Shown: positions 1-12,054, counted from the stretch's first letter. The stretch: 64,000 bases of DNA from Beroe forskalii (GCA_011033025.1 WFMF01000096.1:62001-126000); one strand, 5' to 3'. Numbers and translations are program-made. The notes: generated by a model not told the origin, from the sequence alone.

Positions 1-2
1 AT

Positions 3-1163
3 ATTCCTCAGCTTGGTTATCTGTTGAAGTTGCCTCATTACAATTTCATAAAAGAAGATGAAGGTTATGCCCTCCAAAACCTAGAGTTTATGTTCGTTAA
101 TAATGACACATTATACTACAAAAGTGAACATACCAAAGAATTGGATAGGTTACTTGGGGACACTCAAAGTGAAATCTGTGACCACGAATCAGGAATCATG
201 CACAGACTCCAAAATACCATTCTTCAATATGTAGAGATTGTCTTGAAAGCATTGGATTTTGCTTCTGACCTTGATTGCATGCTATCTATAGCTTCTTTTT
301 CGAAGGACTTCAACCTTGTTTTTCCTCATATCACTAATGAGAAAGAGATAAACATTCAAGGTGGACGCCACATATTGTATGAAATGTGTTCCAACCAATT
401 TGTATCTAATGATTCATGTTTCAATTCTGAGAATGGCTTTGTCAAAGTCATCTCGGGACCAAATGCATGTGGTAAAAGTGTATATCTGAAGCAAGTTGCT
501 CTTATCATTTACATGGCTCACATAGGGGCTCCTGTTCCTGCCACTCATGCTGAAATATGTGTATGTGATTCAATATTCACGAGGATTAAATGCATTGAGT
601 CAGTCTCAATTAACTTGTCTACTTTTGTCCTGGACCTAAACCAAATAACAAAAGCAATTACCAATGCAACAGAAAGGTCACTGGTGATCATTGATGAGTT
701 TGGGAAAGGTACCTCCCAACACGATGGTGTTGCTTTGTTTGCATCAATTTTAAATTATTGGCTTTCCAAAGAATATGAATGTCCATTTGTTCTTGCTGCA
801 ACACATTATCACTCTATTTTCAAACTGAAGCTATTGCCTCAAACGAAGTTTGTCGAATACAAAACTTTCGAGATGGCTAATGATGAAAATGGTTTCATCT
901 ACCTATACAAGCTCATTGATGGATATTGTCTCCATTCCCAAGCAAACCATGTCGCTAAGCTTGTTGGCATAGATGATAAAATAATTGCGAGGGCACAAGA
1001 AATACTGAATTTGACAACCATGCAAAAGCCTATCACCTCTTTATGGAGGTGTAGCACAGTTCACACAGACATCATAGAAAGATTCCTGTCACTGGATTTC
1101 AATGACACTGAAAACTATCAGAAGTTTATTCTGTCAATCAAGAATTTGAGTTGTGACACTTAA
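3..1163 (+). CDS. MSH5: MutS protein homologue 5, C-terminal part (5' end outside window)
   Basis: MSH5 pairs with MSH4 in a clamp that stabilises meiotic recombination intermediates and promotes crossovers; it does not repair mismatches. The frame is open to the window edge (reading IPQLGYLLKLPHYNF from base 3), so the apparent TTG start at 24 is not the start. Visible in order: the end of the core/lever region with the MSH5-type stretch TKELDRLLGD; Walker A GPNACGKS near base 457; the STFVLDLNQ segment; Walker B LVIIDEFGKGT near 682; and the ATHYHS switch histidine. It ends at TAA 1161-1163. About 387 codons run without an intron, so this is one very long 3' exon or an intron-poor gene. Similarity to animal MSH5 extends to the C-terminus (ERFLSLDFNDTENYQKF). 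MSH4 and MSH2 are less likely given the lever sequence. The next gene downstream starts about 345 bases on, same strand. Confidence 0.93.
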   Translation: MPQLGYLLKLPHYNFIKEDEGYALQNLEFMFVNNDTLYYKSEHTKELDRLLGDTQSEICDHESGIMHRLQNTILQYVEIVLKALDFASDLDCMLSIASFSKDFNLVFPHITNEKEINIQGGRHILYEMCSNQFVSNDSCFNSENGFVKVISGPNACGKSVYLKQVALIIYMAHIGAPVPATHAEICVCDSIFTRIKCIESVSINLSTFVLDLNQITKAITNATERSLVIIDEFGKGTSQHDGVALFASILNYWLSKEYECPFVLAATHYHSIFKLKLLPQTKFVEYKTFEMANDENGFIYLYKLIDGYCLHSQANHVAKLVGIDDKIIARAQEILNLTTMQKPITSLWRCSTVHTDIIERFLSLDFNDTENYQKFILSIKNLSCDT

Positions 1164-1507
1164 TATTAATGGGTAATTGGTATTTAGTTCATTTATTTTT
1201 TCCATAAAAATTTGAGAAGATAAAACTGGAAATGGTAATTCATAAGTTTAAGATGATATGATCTGATTCTTTAATTTTTAGGTCCTGTTTAACAGATTGC
1301 AGATTATTGTATCATATTCTTATATTGTAATCTATTTCCTTGCCTCTATTTTAATGCTTTCAACTTTGAGTCAAATCTCATTCAACTTTTTCTCTTAATT
1401 TGGTACGCCATTGTAGATAGTTCTCATAATTTTGATTTTGACGCATATTTGAAAAGGAACAAATAAGAAAAATAAGAAAATTATGTTAAATTCATGCCTG
1501 AGCCCTC

Positions 1508-3495
1508 ATGCTACGTGCCCTCAATTTAATGCAACGGGAGATTTTCTACCCTGGTGAAGAAGTTGAAGCAAAGTATGGAAATTCATTTTTCAGAGCTGTT
1601 GTTCTTGAAGCAATGGGTGAAGGTTTGTACTTCGTGTGAACTAGTTCATGCAGAATGATGATGCTCGAATTTTTCTAAATTATATGCTGCTTGACCGATT
1701 TAGTACCAACTGCTTGAGTCCTAACCATTGCATTGCTTTCTTAATTGACATTAAATTTATCAGGGAGTTACAAAGTTCAGTTTCTGGAACAAGAGATAAT
1801 AATCATCGTTAACACAGACATGGATCAAATAAGAAAGGTAATTGTATTGACATCAGAATTTCTAACATTGGCAAATTAAACCCATCTTTCTTCCTAGTAT
1901 TATCTTATTATGTCAGTTAGCCAGTATCAATTGCCAAGTAGGTGGCCACCATGCAATATAACTTGTTGTAGTGTCATTAACACGAAATATCATACAAAAG
2001 TTATCATTGCAATTTGCATATTATTAAATTATTAAATTTAGTACTCTATTTCAGTGTGAAAGGGTCAAATCGATGAGTTCAGAGGAAGTTCTGTGGGGAA
2101 AGATCTCAAACAATTTTTGTGATAATGGAAGGCGAGATATGCCTCCATCTCCAATCAGGAAAGCATGGAAATCCCATTCACCCAGAAAGAATAACATGCA
2201 CAATCTGCAGAGGTTCCAATCCCCTAAACGATCAATGTTCTCAGGATTCCCTAACATCAAGGATAAGAAACCTAGCAGCCCAATGACGGACATCATCCAG
2301 AATCTCAATACACTGATCAATTCTCCTGATGGAGGTAGATTTCAGAGATCTTCTCCTTCACTCAGTTTCCCAAAAGACTCCTGGTAATCGGAAAATGTTT
2401 TCAAATTATGGACCCACCACCCAAAATCCATTTTATGGTAACTTAGGGAGAGACTACTTTCCAGTAGGACAACACAGAGATGTTTTGAACAAGGAAGTCC
2501 CATCAATGATTCCAAGCAGAGAGAGATTTCAAAATTCCTCTAATCGAGACGACTTCATGCATCGCAGACGAGATTTTCCCTTCGCAAATAATGGCAAAGG
2601 GGCCATATCGACCCCAAATGAGGACGAAAATGAAATGGATGAGCAGGTCAAACAAAAGAATAAAGCAGTGCCTGTCCACCCTTACTTAGCATGGTCAGGA
2701 AAACTTCCTCCAAAAGATGTAAATGACAACAAGTACTCAAGAAAAGTGTTTCTGGGGGGTGTTCCATGGGATATTACTGATGAGGATCTTGACAATACTT
2801 TCAGCAGATTTGGGTCCTTATCTGTTGAATGGCCACCAATCAAAAATGGGCAAAAACCAAAAGGATATGTTTATATCGTATTTGACGAAAGTGGCTCCGT
2901 GAACACCCTTCTTGACTATTGCAGGTCATATAGTGCCAGGGTCTTCAGAGATGTATCTGATGGCACTATGTATAAGTACCATGTGCAGTCAGAAAAGATG
3001 AAAAGCAAGGAAATACAAGTTATCCCTTGGAACCTCAATGATAGCACCAAAGTCATCGGGCCACAAGACAAGGTCAACATGCATCATCAAGTTTTTGTTG
3101 GGGGACTTCACGGAATGCTGACTGCTAATGGACTGGCCAAAGTGATGAACGATTTGTTTGACAATGTTGTCTACGTTGAAGTTGACACAGATAAATACAA
3201 ATACCCACTCGGGTCTGGGAGGGTGAATTTTTCCAGCATAGAAAGCTTCAAGAATGCAATTAAAGGCAAGTATGTCCAAGTAAAGTGCAACTCCCCCAAA
3301 ATTGATAAGAGAATCCAGATAGACCCCTACATCCGTGAGAATGAGCACTGCTCCAAATGCAAGGAATTCCCTGGTCCTCTGTACTGCAGGTCCTGTTTTG
3401 AGTACCTCTGTGAGAGTTGCTGGGACTACCACATGAGGTTTGCTCCTGTTAAGCATGAGTCTGTGTCCCGCACCCGTAATGGGAAAACCATGTAG
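1508..3495 (+). CDS. CPEB: CPEB-type RNA-binding protein with a Tudor-like N-terminus (one apparent frame break)
   Basis: Cytoplasmic polyadenylation element binding proteins bind 3'UTR U-rich elements and control poly(A) length and translation in germ cells and neurons. The model has exons 1508-1622, 1764-1837 and 2055-3495. Junction phases agree (1, then 0) and all borders are GT-AG. Exons 1-2 encode FYPGEEVEAKYGNSFFRAVV and then GSYKVQFLEQEIIIIVNTDM, a Tudor/agenet-like beta-barrel pattern. Exon 3 carries a low-complexity linker, RRM1 from about residue 289 (RKVFLGGVPWDI), RRM2 from about 406 (HQVFVGGLHG) and the C-terminal ZZ zinc domain (CSKCKEF, YCRSC, LCESCWDYH). The total is about 542 residues. 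The frame changes by one base near 2335-2380: the N-terminal frame stops at 2387 and the RRM frame is open from 2329. Either one A of the AAAA run near 2373 is surplus, or a 31-base intron (about 2336-2366) is removed. ATG 1508 follows an in-frame TGA; ATG 1529 is the alternative start. Confidence 0.85.
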
Positions 3496-5640
3496 TTTAC
3501 TCTTATAAACTTTATTTTAACAAACTTACAGTGTATGAAATTAATAATCAATCAAGTTCAAACTTAATGTGACCAAATATATCAAATAATATACAGTATT
3601 TTATATCGTGTTTAAAAATTGATATAATATTTATTGAAAACTTATAGTGTCAACATAAGTGAAATATTATGATTGACTGAGTGTCGTGTGAGTTCAAACG
3701 ATATTCAGGTCAGTGATTGCAGTTTCAAAGACAATTAACCATATTATTGTGAGTAAGATAACAGACTACTTATGCTATTTTTTCATCATCGCATTTATGT
3801 TTTTCGTTTACACAAGCCTGTATCAATTGATCTCTTGATCAGCTGTAGTATGTACGTTAATCCATTTTATCAATCAAATACGTTTGCCATGAAGCAATTA
3901 CTCAATTAGAACTCAATCTTAATGTAGTTTACTTAATGTAGTTCTTCAATCTTTTAATGTTGAAAAAATAGCACAAAATTCCCTTAAAATAACTTTTTAC
4001 TTTTAAATATTATATGAAAACTATTTTCTTAAGAAACCAATTGAATATGGTACAAATTATTTAGCAAATGATGCCTCAGTTAACATCCATTGCGTTTTGA
4101 TTTCAACATTTTGGATGCCAGTTTTGAAGTGTTTGTGTTTAGGTTTCAATGTCGTTTATCTTTCAAATATCAGATGTAGTTTTCTGAACTATCTTGATAT
4201 AAGCTAATGGAGTGTGTTCGAAAAAGGAATTGGGAAATTTTTGGTTTTATAAAAAAGCTTTGGTCAATCAGAATTTAATCAATTGACATCCATAATCCAT
4301 TGTCAATGATCTAGTCAAACATTCAATCGATTTTCAATGAGGCCATCGGTAGAATCATGGCAGGCATTAGTGTACTGAGATTATATTAACCACCTATTGG
4401 CCTATACTGGAATTAGATTGAGCTAAACTCTCAAGTCAATTGATTAAATACATCACGCCTACGTTCCCAATTTTCTTGTGAACATTTTTAGAATTATGCT
4501 ATATATGGCTTTTAAATCTGCAAAAAGAAGTATAAAGAATCATTTATCCTTTTAATTCCTCTTGTACAAAATAAGTTAAGAACTAAAAACTGTTTGAAAA
4601 TTGTTTAATATTTATTGAACCAATAATCACTTGTGACGTTGAGCTATTTATGTAAGTAGGTTAATAATCAAATATATATGTCTAATAGACATTGTCTATA
4701 ATATATAATATCATTATATTAAACTGATAAATTAATCTATTGTCATTTACAAAATATTCTTACTATTAATTTTAACAATATTTTTGTATTATTTAATGCT
4801 TCATTTGAGAAAGCGTGTCGATATACTAATCAACTTCGTTTATATCTTATTCATTACCTTAGCTTGTTATCATCAATAATGAATTCTCCTCAGCTAAAGG
4901 ATACTATTTTATACAATATACATTTAAATATAATTTCTATAGTACCTATATTAAATTTAAATCATTCCCATTAATATTTGAAGGTTTGCCATAATATTTA
5001 TTCCTGTACACAACAAGTATTGTTTGTAAACTTCTTTATTCAAGAATTCCCAGAAATAATTTTAACTCAAATCACGAAATAATTCAAATATCGACCGTTA
5101 TTAAAGCACAGAACCAATGTGATGGACACCCAATTATGAAATGCGTGCAAACTTGGTTTGAAACTAAAAATTATTTCTGTTTTGTTAATTTTCGAGGAAT
5201 GATGAATGTAATTTTGAGACTTAATATTTATTTTCATTGTTATTTAATAAGTATTTACCACTTCTTTACAACTACAACCTTATTATACTAACTTGTAGTA
5301 TCATTGAATCTACTTTGACCTGCTCGATTGCCCAGACCGCAGATAAATGAAAAATGATTACGTCTTTGAGGGGCTCAGCTCCGTCCTTTGGACAGTCCCT
5401 CACTCCCCGCTAATTTCCCCTTTTTTATCCCTTCACTTTTCAACTCAATGTTAAAATACATAATGTAACATTCCTTTACAATGTTGATCCCTTTACCTTT
5501 CAAAATAAAGTCGGGACAATGCGCCTATGTCCAATTCACTCGGCCAATACTTATTGCCCCGACTTTAGTCCGTTCGGAGGGGAAAGGTAGTTCTTATCGC
5601 ACTTTACATCTTACTATCTTAAATACATAGGTTGTTACGT
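3496..5640. other. AT-rich intergenic region between CPEB-like gene and SYCP3
   Basis: This is 2.1 kb of AT-rich DNA with no reading frame or splice pattern I would call coding. It must hold the CPEB 3'UTR and the SYCP3 5' flank. A less AT-rich stretch around 5330-5600 lies directly upstream of the SYCP3 start and is the likely promoter region, but I see no clear TATA box or initiator. Confidence 0.6.
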
Positions 5641-7171
5641 ATGGCACCCAGTAAAAGGAACAGCAAAGCAGAACCGGAGGAGTCAAAAGGGAAAGCGAAG
5701 GCCGATGTGTCAGAAATCAAGTCAGACAGTCCAGAGGAAGCAGATGATTTGGACCTCGGCTCTCAGGTTTGAAAATCATCGGGAAACTTTAAAACCTTAG
5801 TTCTGCGCAATTAAACAGGCCGAAAGACTATTCTGTAGAATGGTTGAAAAATTCGTATATTTTTTCGTGAAAAAATTGTATAATGGTAAAAAAAATTCGT
5901 GCATTATTTTACTTTAATTAGAATATTAGGTTGACATTGTGTGTTTTTTTCAAATGCCGATTTCTTGAGATCCACTCATAACCCCAAATCCACAGGAGAA
6001 CCTCGACCCCACGTCTGAGATGACCAACATAATGAGCATGTTCCAGACAAGTCTTGCTCAGAAAACCGGGGCCAAGAGAAAGAGATCAGAGCAGTTCCTC
6101 AATGCGTCCGTGAAAGTGAGTGCCAAGAAGATGGAGGAAGTTGTTCAGCGTCAAGGTAGTGTAAACTTACCAACTTCTTAGCTTTGATATTTAGAGATGA
6201 CAGTTTGATTTTGATCCCAAATTCTTTCATATCAGCCGCCAAGAGTGTGACATAATTTTCCTATATTTCTCTATTTGCAGGCGCATGAAGTGTTTTCGTA
6301 AATTCGTGTCGAATTATTCATTCCCAGATCAAGTCCTTATCAGCCACCTTGTTTCACAGGGTTGGAACGTAAGAAGCTACAGGAGCAGTACCAGAGCCAG
6401 ATAGACACTCTGATTAACACGTGGGATGGTGAGATAGAGAAGTGTAAGGAGATGGAGGAGAAGTTAGCTACCACCTTCAGACAGCAACAGAAGTTCTATA
6501 CCACCCTCAGGGTGAACCAGGTAATTATCAGAGAAATTATTGATTCCTGGTGAATTAGAGGAATTATCAAATCACGGGGCACTGGGCAGTTCAGGTAATT
6601 AACCGGATCCTGGCCCCTGGGTTAGCCAGGTAACTCGGATAGATATTATTTTGTGTAAAAAATCGCCCAAAAAAATAGAGTTTGTTCACAAAATTTCTTA
6701 ACGAAATGGCATGAGAATTCTGTCAAACAATACTCATTATCGCTGTACGGCAAGTATCATTTGTATTTTCCCTCCGCAGACTAAAATCCTGAGCGACATG
6801 AAGGGGTTGTGTGTGCAGTACAACACGGCGATTGAGCAACTGGAAAAGCTGCATACCAGCCAACAGGGCGACTTACAGGTAAGTTTGTTCAAAAGGCCAC
6901 ATTTGTGTCGGACTTATATGTCAGGGACATTCGATCGAGCAGCCATAAGAACTTGAGTGTTTAGTCTTGAGAAAGTTAACCTCTCATTCCAACCAAGTCT
7001 AATCAGTCAAATATTCGAGTTCCCAGTTCAGTAGCTTGAGACTTTTTGCCGCAGGGAGAGCTAAAGCGGGAGGTATCGCTACTCCATAAGAAGTACCTAA
7101 TGGACACTCACAACGCAGAACTGGCTAAGATGAAGCAGAACATGCAACAAATCCTAACTTCCTCCTTTTGA
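5641..7171 (+). CDS. SYCP3: Synaptonemal complex protein 3 (five exons, complete)
   Basis: SYCP3 forms the fibrous lateral/axial elements of meiotic chromosomes through a Cor1 helical domain that tetramerises. Exons are 5641-5766, 5996-6155, 6360-6520, 6780-6878 and 7055-7171. All have GT-AG borders and compatible phases, giving 663 nt and 220 residues (vertebrate SYCP3 is about 236). Diagnostic stretches are KRKRSEQFLNASVKVSAKKM, the helical core ERKKLQEQYQSQIDTLINTW, then FRQQQKF and a C-terminal KQNMQQILTSSF, which parallel the basic entry, coiled coil and short hydrophobic end of vertebrate SYCP3. The N-terminus (1-42) is charged and disordered, with an acidic DSPEEADDLDL patch. ATG 5641 opens exon 1 without upstream coding. 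FAM9/XLR relatives are vertebrate-specific, so SYCP3 is preferred. It shares strand and neighbourhood with MSH5 and CPEB, all germline-type genes. Confidence 0.93.
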
Positions 7172-7996
7172 GGGTTGTCAAAAACCCGAATTTGAGTGTG
7201 ATACAATCTGCTGGTGTTTTGACTTTTGAGGCTTGAGAAGCTCATCATGGTTTGGAAAATCTGTGTTGATAGATTTGCTGTGTTGTATAAGTAAGTTGTT
7301 ACTTGTAGAATGTTTTCGATCTCAGTTTCTATCTCTATCTATAAGTTTGGTCAAGGGTTTTATTAGAAGATCTCAGTTTATTTATCTATTCGTGAGGAGT
7401 CTACTTAAAGATGTTTAGATAATAAACAAATTTATCCGTCTTAATGTGTCATTATCCAATGTTTATAAAGTTGATTAAACTTTTTAACTGGCAAGAATAA
7501 ATAAGTAAATAATTCAATGGTAAATGTTCTTGGTGTTAGATAATTAATTTTTGAGAGTTATTGATGGCGTAGATTTATAGATTATAATTGGTATAAGATT
7601 TCTTATTGTTTATTTTCAATAAATTAATTGTTAAAATTGTCCATGTTTATAATAACTTTATTGAAATGAGTTTATATTATTGGTTTATGTAAATAAATAA
7701 ATGATATAATAAAGCAATTCATGTTGAAAAGTTGAGTTAAAACCACGAAATTCAAGTATATAGAACCCAAGAACATGAACTCACATGTCAACGTTTGTAG
7801 AATGGCTGCTCCCGAATAAACGTGTTGACCCCACTCTCGCCCATTAACCAGCAACCATGATGTCCATCCATGACGGTTTTATTTTATTTGTAAGATCTCT
7901 GTGCTTGTGAATAGCAAATATGAAACATAATAAATTACTTTTTTCCTCAAATTACTTGTTTTCTCCACTAAGATCTTCCTATGAAATAGGAGTGAG

Positions 7997-10900
7997 ATGG
8001 CTGAAGCCGAGACGACCCCGCCTGATAAGCCACCTGAGCCGCCAGCCATGAGCATCATGGACATGCCTCAGATATCGGGTGTCAGCCTCCGACTGAGCCA
8101 CCAGGCGAGTGCTACTCTTTGTTTTAGGAATGTACAGATTTGTAGGATTTAGCACAAAATTCATGCAGTTCAAAGTCAAGGTGACGAGTATTTGCTGGTG
8201 AAAAAACTAGTTTCTGTGTTTGAAAATGCCCAAAATCGGCAATTACATTTTATGAGGGTAAACTGAGAACATTACACAGCAGGGTTCCAGACGCAGCAGC
8301 ATGTTTGAGTCACAACCAAGATCATTTCACGGGAAAATAGAAACACATTCACGAGGTATCATCATTTATCATTTACAATTCATTTCATGTCTTCGCAATC
8401 TGTCTCACATTTACTCATTTGAAATTCCTCAGTTTGACATTTCGCCCCCGATTGATCGCAAGACACTTGTGAGTGATCAAGGTTTGAGACTTGATCCTGG
8501 GACACTTCAGTATTCAAGAATCATGACTTGATCCTGAGACATTTGAGCGATGAAGAATTGAGACCTGATCTTGATCAAGAAGCAATTATTTACTTTAAAC
8601 TTTTCAGGTTCCTTCTCACTCCTTAAAACTCTGTTATTCCGAAAACGCTTGTTTTGATACCAGTAACATAAACCTGTGATAACTGTCCACTTTTCAGGGT
8701 CCTTCTCACTGAAAGGACTGGTAAACCCAACCGTTGGACTGATAGACAAGTCTCATCATTCTCTTGACAATCTATCTTAAATTTACTTATTAGAAGTTCC
8801 TCTATTAATGAAATGTGCCCCCCCCCCCAAAGATTTATCGCGCTACACTCGAGCGACCTAGAATCGAGACTTGATTATGTGGCGCTCGAGCGCTCAAGAA
8901 TCGCGACCTCACCGCAGACAATTTAAATCAATTCAATCAATTCAATTACTATAAGGTTTTACATACAGCACAATTGTTGAAATATACTCTCTCTCTCCAA
9001 GCCAAATTAAAAATTTATTGTTCCGAACGCTTGTTTTGTCGTTTGATACGAGTAACATTAACATGTGATAACTGTCCACTTTTCAGGGTCCTTCTCACTG
9101 AAAGGACTGGTAAACCCAACCGTTGGACTGATAGACAAGTCTCATCATTCTCTTGACAATCTATCTTAAATTTACTTATTAGAAGTTCCTCTATTAATGA
9201 AATGTGCCCCCCCCCCCCAAAGATTTATCGCGCTACACTCGAGCTTGAAAGTCCGAGACTTGACAAACCGCAGACAATTTGAATCTGAATCAATTCAATT
9301 ACTAAAAGGTTTTACATACAGCACAATTGTTTAAATATACTCTCTCTCCAAGCCAAATTAAAAATCTGTCATTCCGAACGCTTGATTTGATACTAGTAAC
9401 AACTAACATGAAACCTGTGATAACTCTCCACTTTTCAGTCGTTTTGATAGGAGTAACGGAGTAAAATAAACCTGTCATAACTCTCCACTTTTCAGGGTCC
9501 TTTTCACTGAAGGGACTGGTAGATCCGGCCGTGGGACTGATAGACAAGTCCCAAGAAGTGGTCCAGGATCAAACGAGTCTTTCCCATCTACCAGACTTAC
9601 CTAATGGTAATAATACCATGATTTGAATGGCCGATTCATTGGTATTTCTTTTATTTCGGCGTGCTAAATCGAAATGTTTTGATATCAACCTGCCCCTTGT
9701 TAGTTATTTCAGGCCCTTTAAACGTTTAAATAAGCCCAAACTTTCAGATTTAGTGTACCAAACGGAATCGAAGGAAACAATTGATTCAGTAAGTTGTATT
9801 GACAATCGACAAATTGAATACCTGCCCCCCCTCTGAGCACTTTTTCCACGACAAATTTCCCTATGTTTCGCTGACCCAAGAATGAACTGTATTTTGAAAT
9901 GTATTTATACACTTTTGTAAAATACAAAATAGACACGCGGTTACGGGATCCATTTTGGAATACTTCCTGAGGGCGCAGCCCGAGGGTCAAATATCCGGTT
10001 TAGACCTGCAGCCCGAAGGGCAAGGGTCTAAACCAATATGGACCCGATCAGGGAAGGGTCTATGTATCATAGACACCGCTGTTAGAGGTGTCTATAATTG
10101 CAGAGCAGCCTGAAGAAGAAAATGGTTCCCCAATTCGAGAACACGTACCAACTGGACCCAGTGCGGAAACCCAAGCGCAAGGAACTGGCTGACATGCTGA
10201 GACGGGTCAAAGAGGAGATTCCAGCGGACAAACTCAATCTTACAGATTTTAAAGCCTCCACCACGGTAACGGGAGAATTAGTTGTTTGGGGCGAAATTAG
10301 GTGTAGAAATTAGGACAGGATAAAATTGCAATTTACTAATTTACTGGGGAATTTACTCTTTATTTTGACTCAAGTTTCAGCAGACTTATTCGGTATTTAT
10401 TGAACTGAATGTTGGTAGCGTAGTATTCAGTAAAATTGTACCATTCAAAGCGAACTTGTATTTCAGATTTGACGATAATGTCAAACTTTTATCACTGTAC
10501 ACCTATGTGTATTGCCTAATCTTATCTTTGAGGCAAGTCAACTGTAATCAGCTACCACTTATCAAATTTTCTCAGAAAAATGGTGAGATAAGGTTTTGGG
10601 AAATTTGAAATTGCCCTTCCTTCATCACATAAAATGAGTATCAATAACGCGTTATCATCTCATGATAACGCTTTTTTTCAAATCAAGCAAAGACGATTTT
10701 TTCTTCCTTTTGAAAATAACTTTTCAGAATTCAGGGAAAGTACCAAAGGCTGTGTTCACTTTAGATGTGAACAAAATTCCAATATCGTATATTTTCAGAA
10801 TGTGAGAATCAGAATTACGAAAGGGTCTTCGAATATATATTGGCCTTGGTTGCTGGTCAGGCATAGCAACATCCACGCCAATATTCATGACAATAATTGC

Positions 10901-11606
10901 AATCTGACATGATTAATATGAAATTCCTCATTTTCAGTTAGGCCAGGATTTAGCAAACCAAGTGTTAGCAGAATGCCACAAATTGGAACTATCTCGGTGA
11001 GTGAGCAGACAATTTAGCATTTTAGGAAACAAATCGTATGGAACGCGCGAAACGCCGAATGTAAATGTTGTGATGCAATCGTTTCTTGGCACTGTCATCT
11101 GTGACAGAAACTGCGCGGCGCGCGCGCAAAATGCTGCGGGAAAAAGCGCTGATATTTGACGAATCGAAAACTCGATTGTCTGACGCGAGGGGGTCAGGCA
11201 ACGCCTGACAAAAACTCGATGGGGACCTTTGACCTTTCTTGATCCCCCACACCCCGGCTTCCCTTTCAGACCACCCTCCCGCAATTGAGAAAGTATTGTA
11301 ATTTGTAGGTAGAGTTGATATAATTCGAATGTATTTCCTGGTTTTGCTCCGTATTTCTATATTTGTGAATTTTGAAGTGCAAATGATAGTTCATCACTGC
11401 CTAGACTAACTGGCATCAAATCATCCCTTTTTAAACTCAGGTACAGGTTCCTGTGCGTGTCAACTGTTATCAGTCGTGAAGGGACCAGTGCTCACCAGGC
11501 TAGCAGACAGTTGTGGGACCACAACAGAGACACTTGGGACGAAACGAGCATCACTCTACCTAACGCCCATATCTTCATTCAGCTGTACTGTGTTTACCTT
11601 GACTGA
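7997..11606 (+). CDS. Tctex1-domain dynein light chain (DYNLT4/5-like, seven exons)
   Basis: Tctex-type light chains dimerise on dynein intermediate chains and bind cargo or ciliary partners. Exons are 7997-8104, 8283-8355, 9496-9606, 9748-9788, 10104-10265, 10938-10996 and 11441-11606. Together they give exactly 720 nt (239 residues plus stop) with every phase in agreement. Residues 1-123 are a disordered leader with a Ser/Arg patch (GSRRSSMFESQ), as in the long TCTEX1D1/D4-type proteins. The Tctex1 domain starts at ENTYQLDP (about 123) and ends with SRQLWDHNRDTW and HIFIQLYCVYLD at the C-terminus, the family's closing beta strand. The first intron appears to start with GC (CAG|GCGAGT at 8105); a weaker GT donor (GTCAGC) lies inside exon 1 at 8093, after codon 32. 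Exon 3 has two non-functional upstream copies. The exact DYNLT subfamily is not resolved. Confidence 0.87.
8650..9606 (+). repeat. Tandem repeat carrying exon 3 of the Tctex gene and two decoy copies
   Basis: A unit of about 390 bases is repeated. Each copy has the branch/acceptor segment CCACTTTTCAGGGTCC, a start of exon 3, a C-rich run and a GATTTATCGCGCTACACTC segment. Acceptors lie before 8698, 9087 and 9496. Copies 1 and 2 are nearly identical. From the same splice phase they read SFSLKGLVNPTVGLIDKS, then diverge to TAA at 8778-8780 and 9167-9169 with no clear donor. Only copy 3 (SFSLKGLVDPAVGLIDKS, then QEVVQDQ) reaches a GTAATA donor at 9607 and fits the gene. Confidence 0.8.
11085..11215. 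repeat. GC-rich intronic island with GTCAGGC-AACG-CCTGAC hairpin
   Basis: A sharply GC-rich patch lies in the last Tctex intron. It contains CGCGGCGCGCGCGC, a perfect short inverted repeat GTCAGGCAACGCCTGAC (11193-11209) preceded by GGG, and flanking AACTCGAT repeats on both sides. The hairpin belongs to a motif family seen at 24.66, 27.93, 36.38 and 63.86 kb. Confidence 0.6.
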
Positions 11607-12054
11607 TACCACTACTGTACTTCAGTACTTGATCATTAGTGGTCCTCTGGAAGTCACCGAGATTTCAACTCTGTTCTCAATACATTAATGCTATGGCACT
11701 CTGCTTCCAAGTGCTCATGCCTGCATGCCATACGTGGCATTGCCATGCCATGATGCTTTCATCTAAGCGTACCAATGTCCAATAGGCTATAAAAATTAAC
11801 TTGAACGTTTCATTGATTGCATTGGAATAGGAAAGATTGAAAATACTGAAAATTTATTTCGTGTACACGATCCCAGGCGGTTTTTTACAATTTTACTTAT
11901 TTGTAAATTTATGTACATATTGTATAATGATGCTATCACATGATAGACGAATTGACGATTATTGAAATGAAAATTTGGCCGTTTCTTTTTGTGTTGAAAA
12001 ATGAAATTGAGCGGTGAGCCATGGCGTAGATAAAACTCATGCATTCAATGGTAG

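Noticed and set aside
10934..11284. 116-codon minus frame opposite the Tctex gene
   Set aside because: It overlaps Tctex exon 6 antisense and a GC-rich hairpin patch, which lowers stop frequency; no similarity seen.
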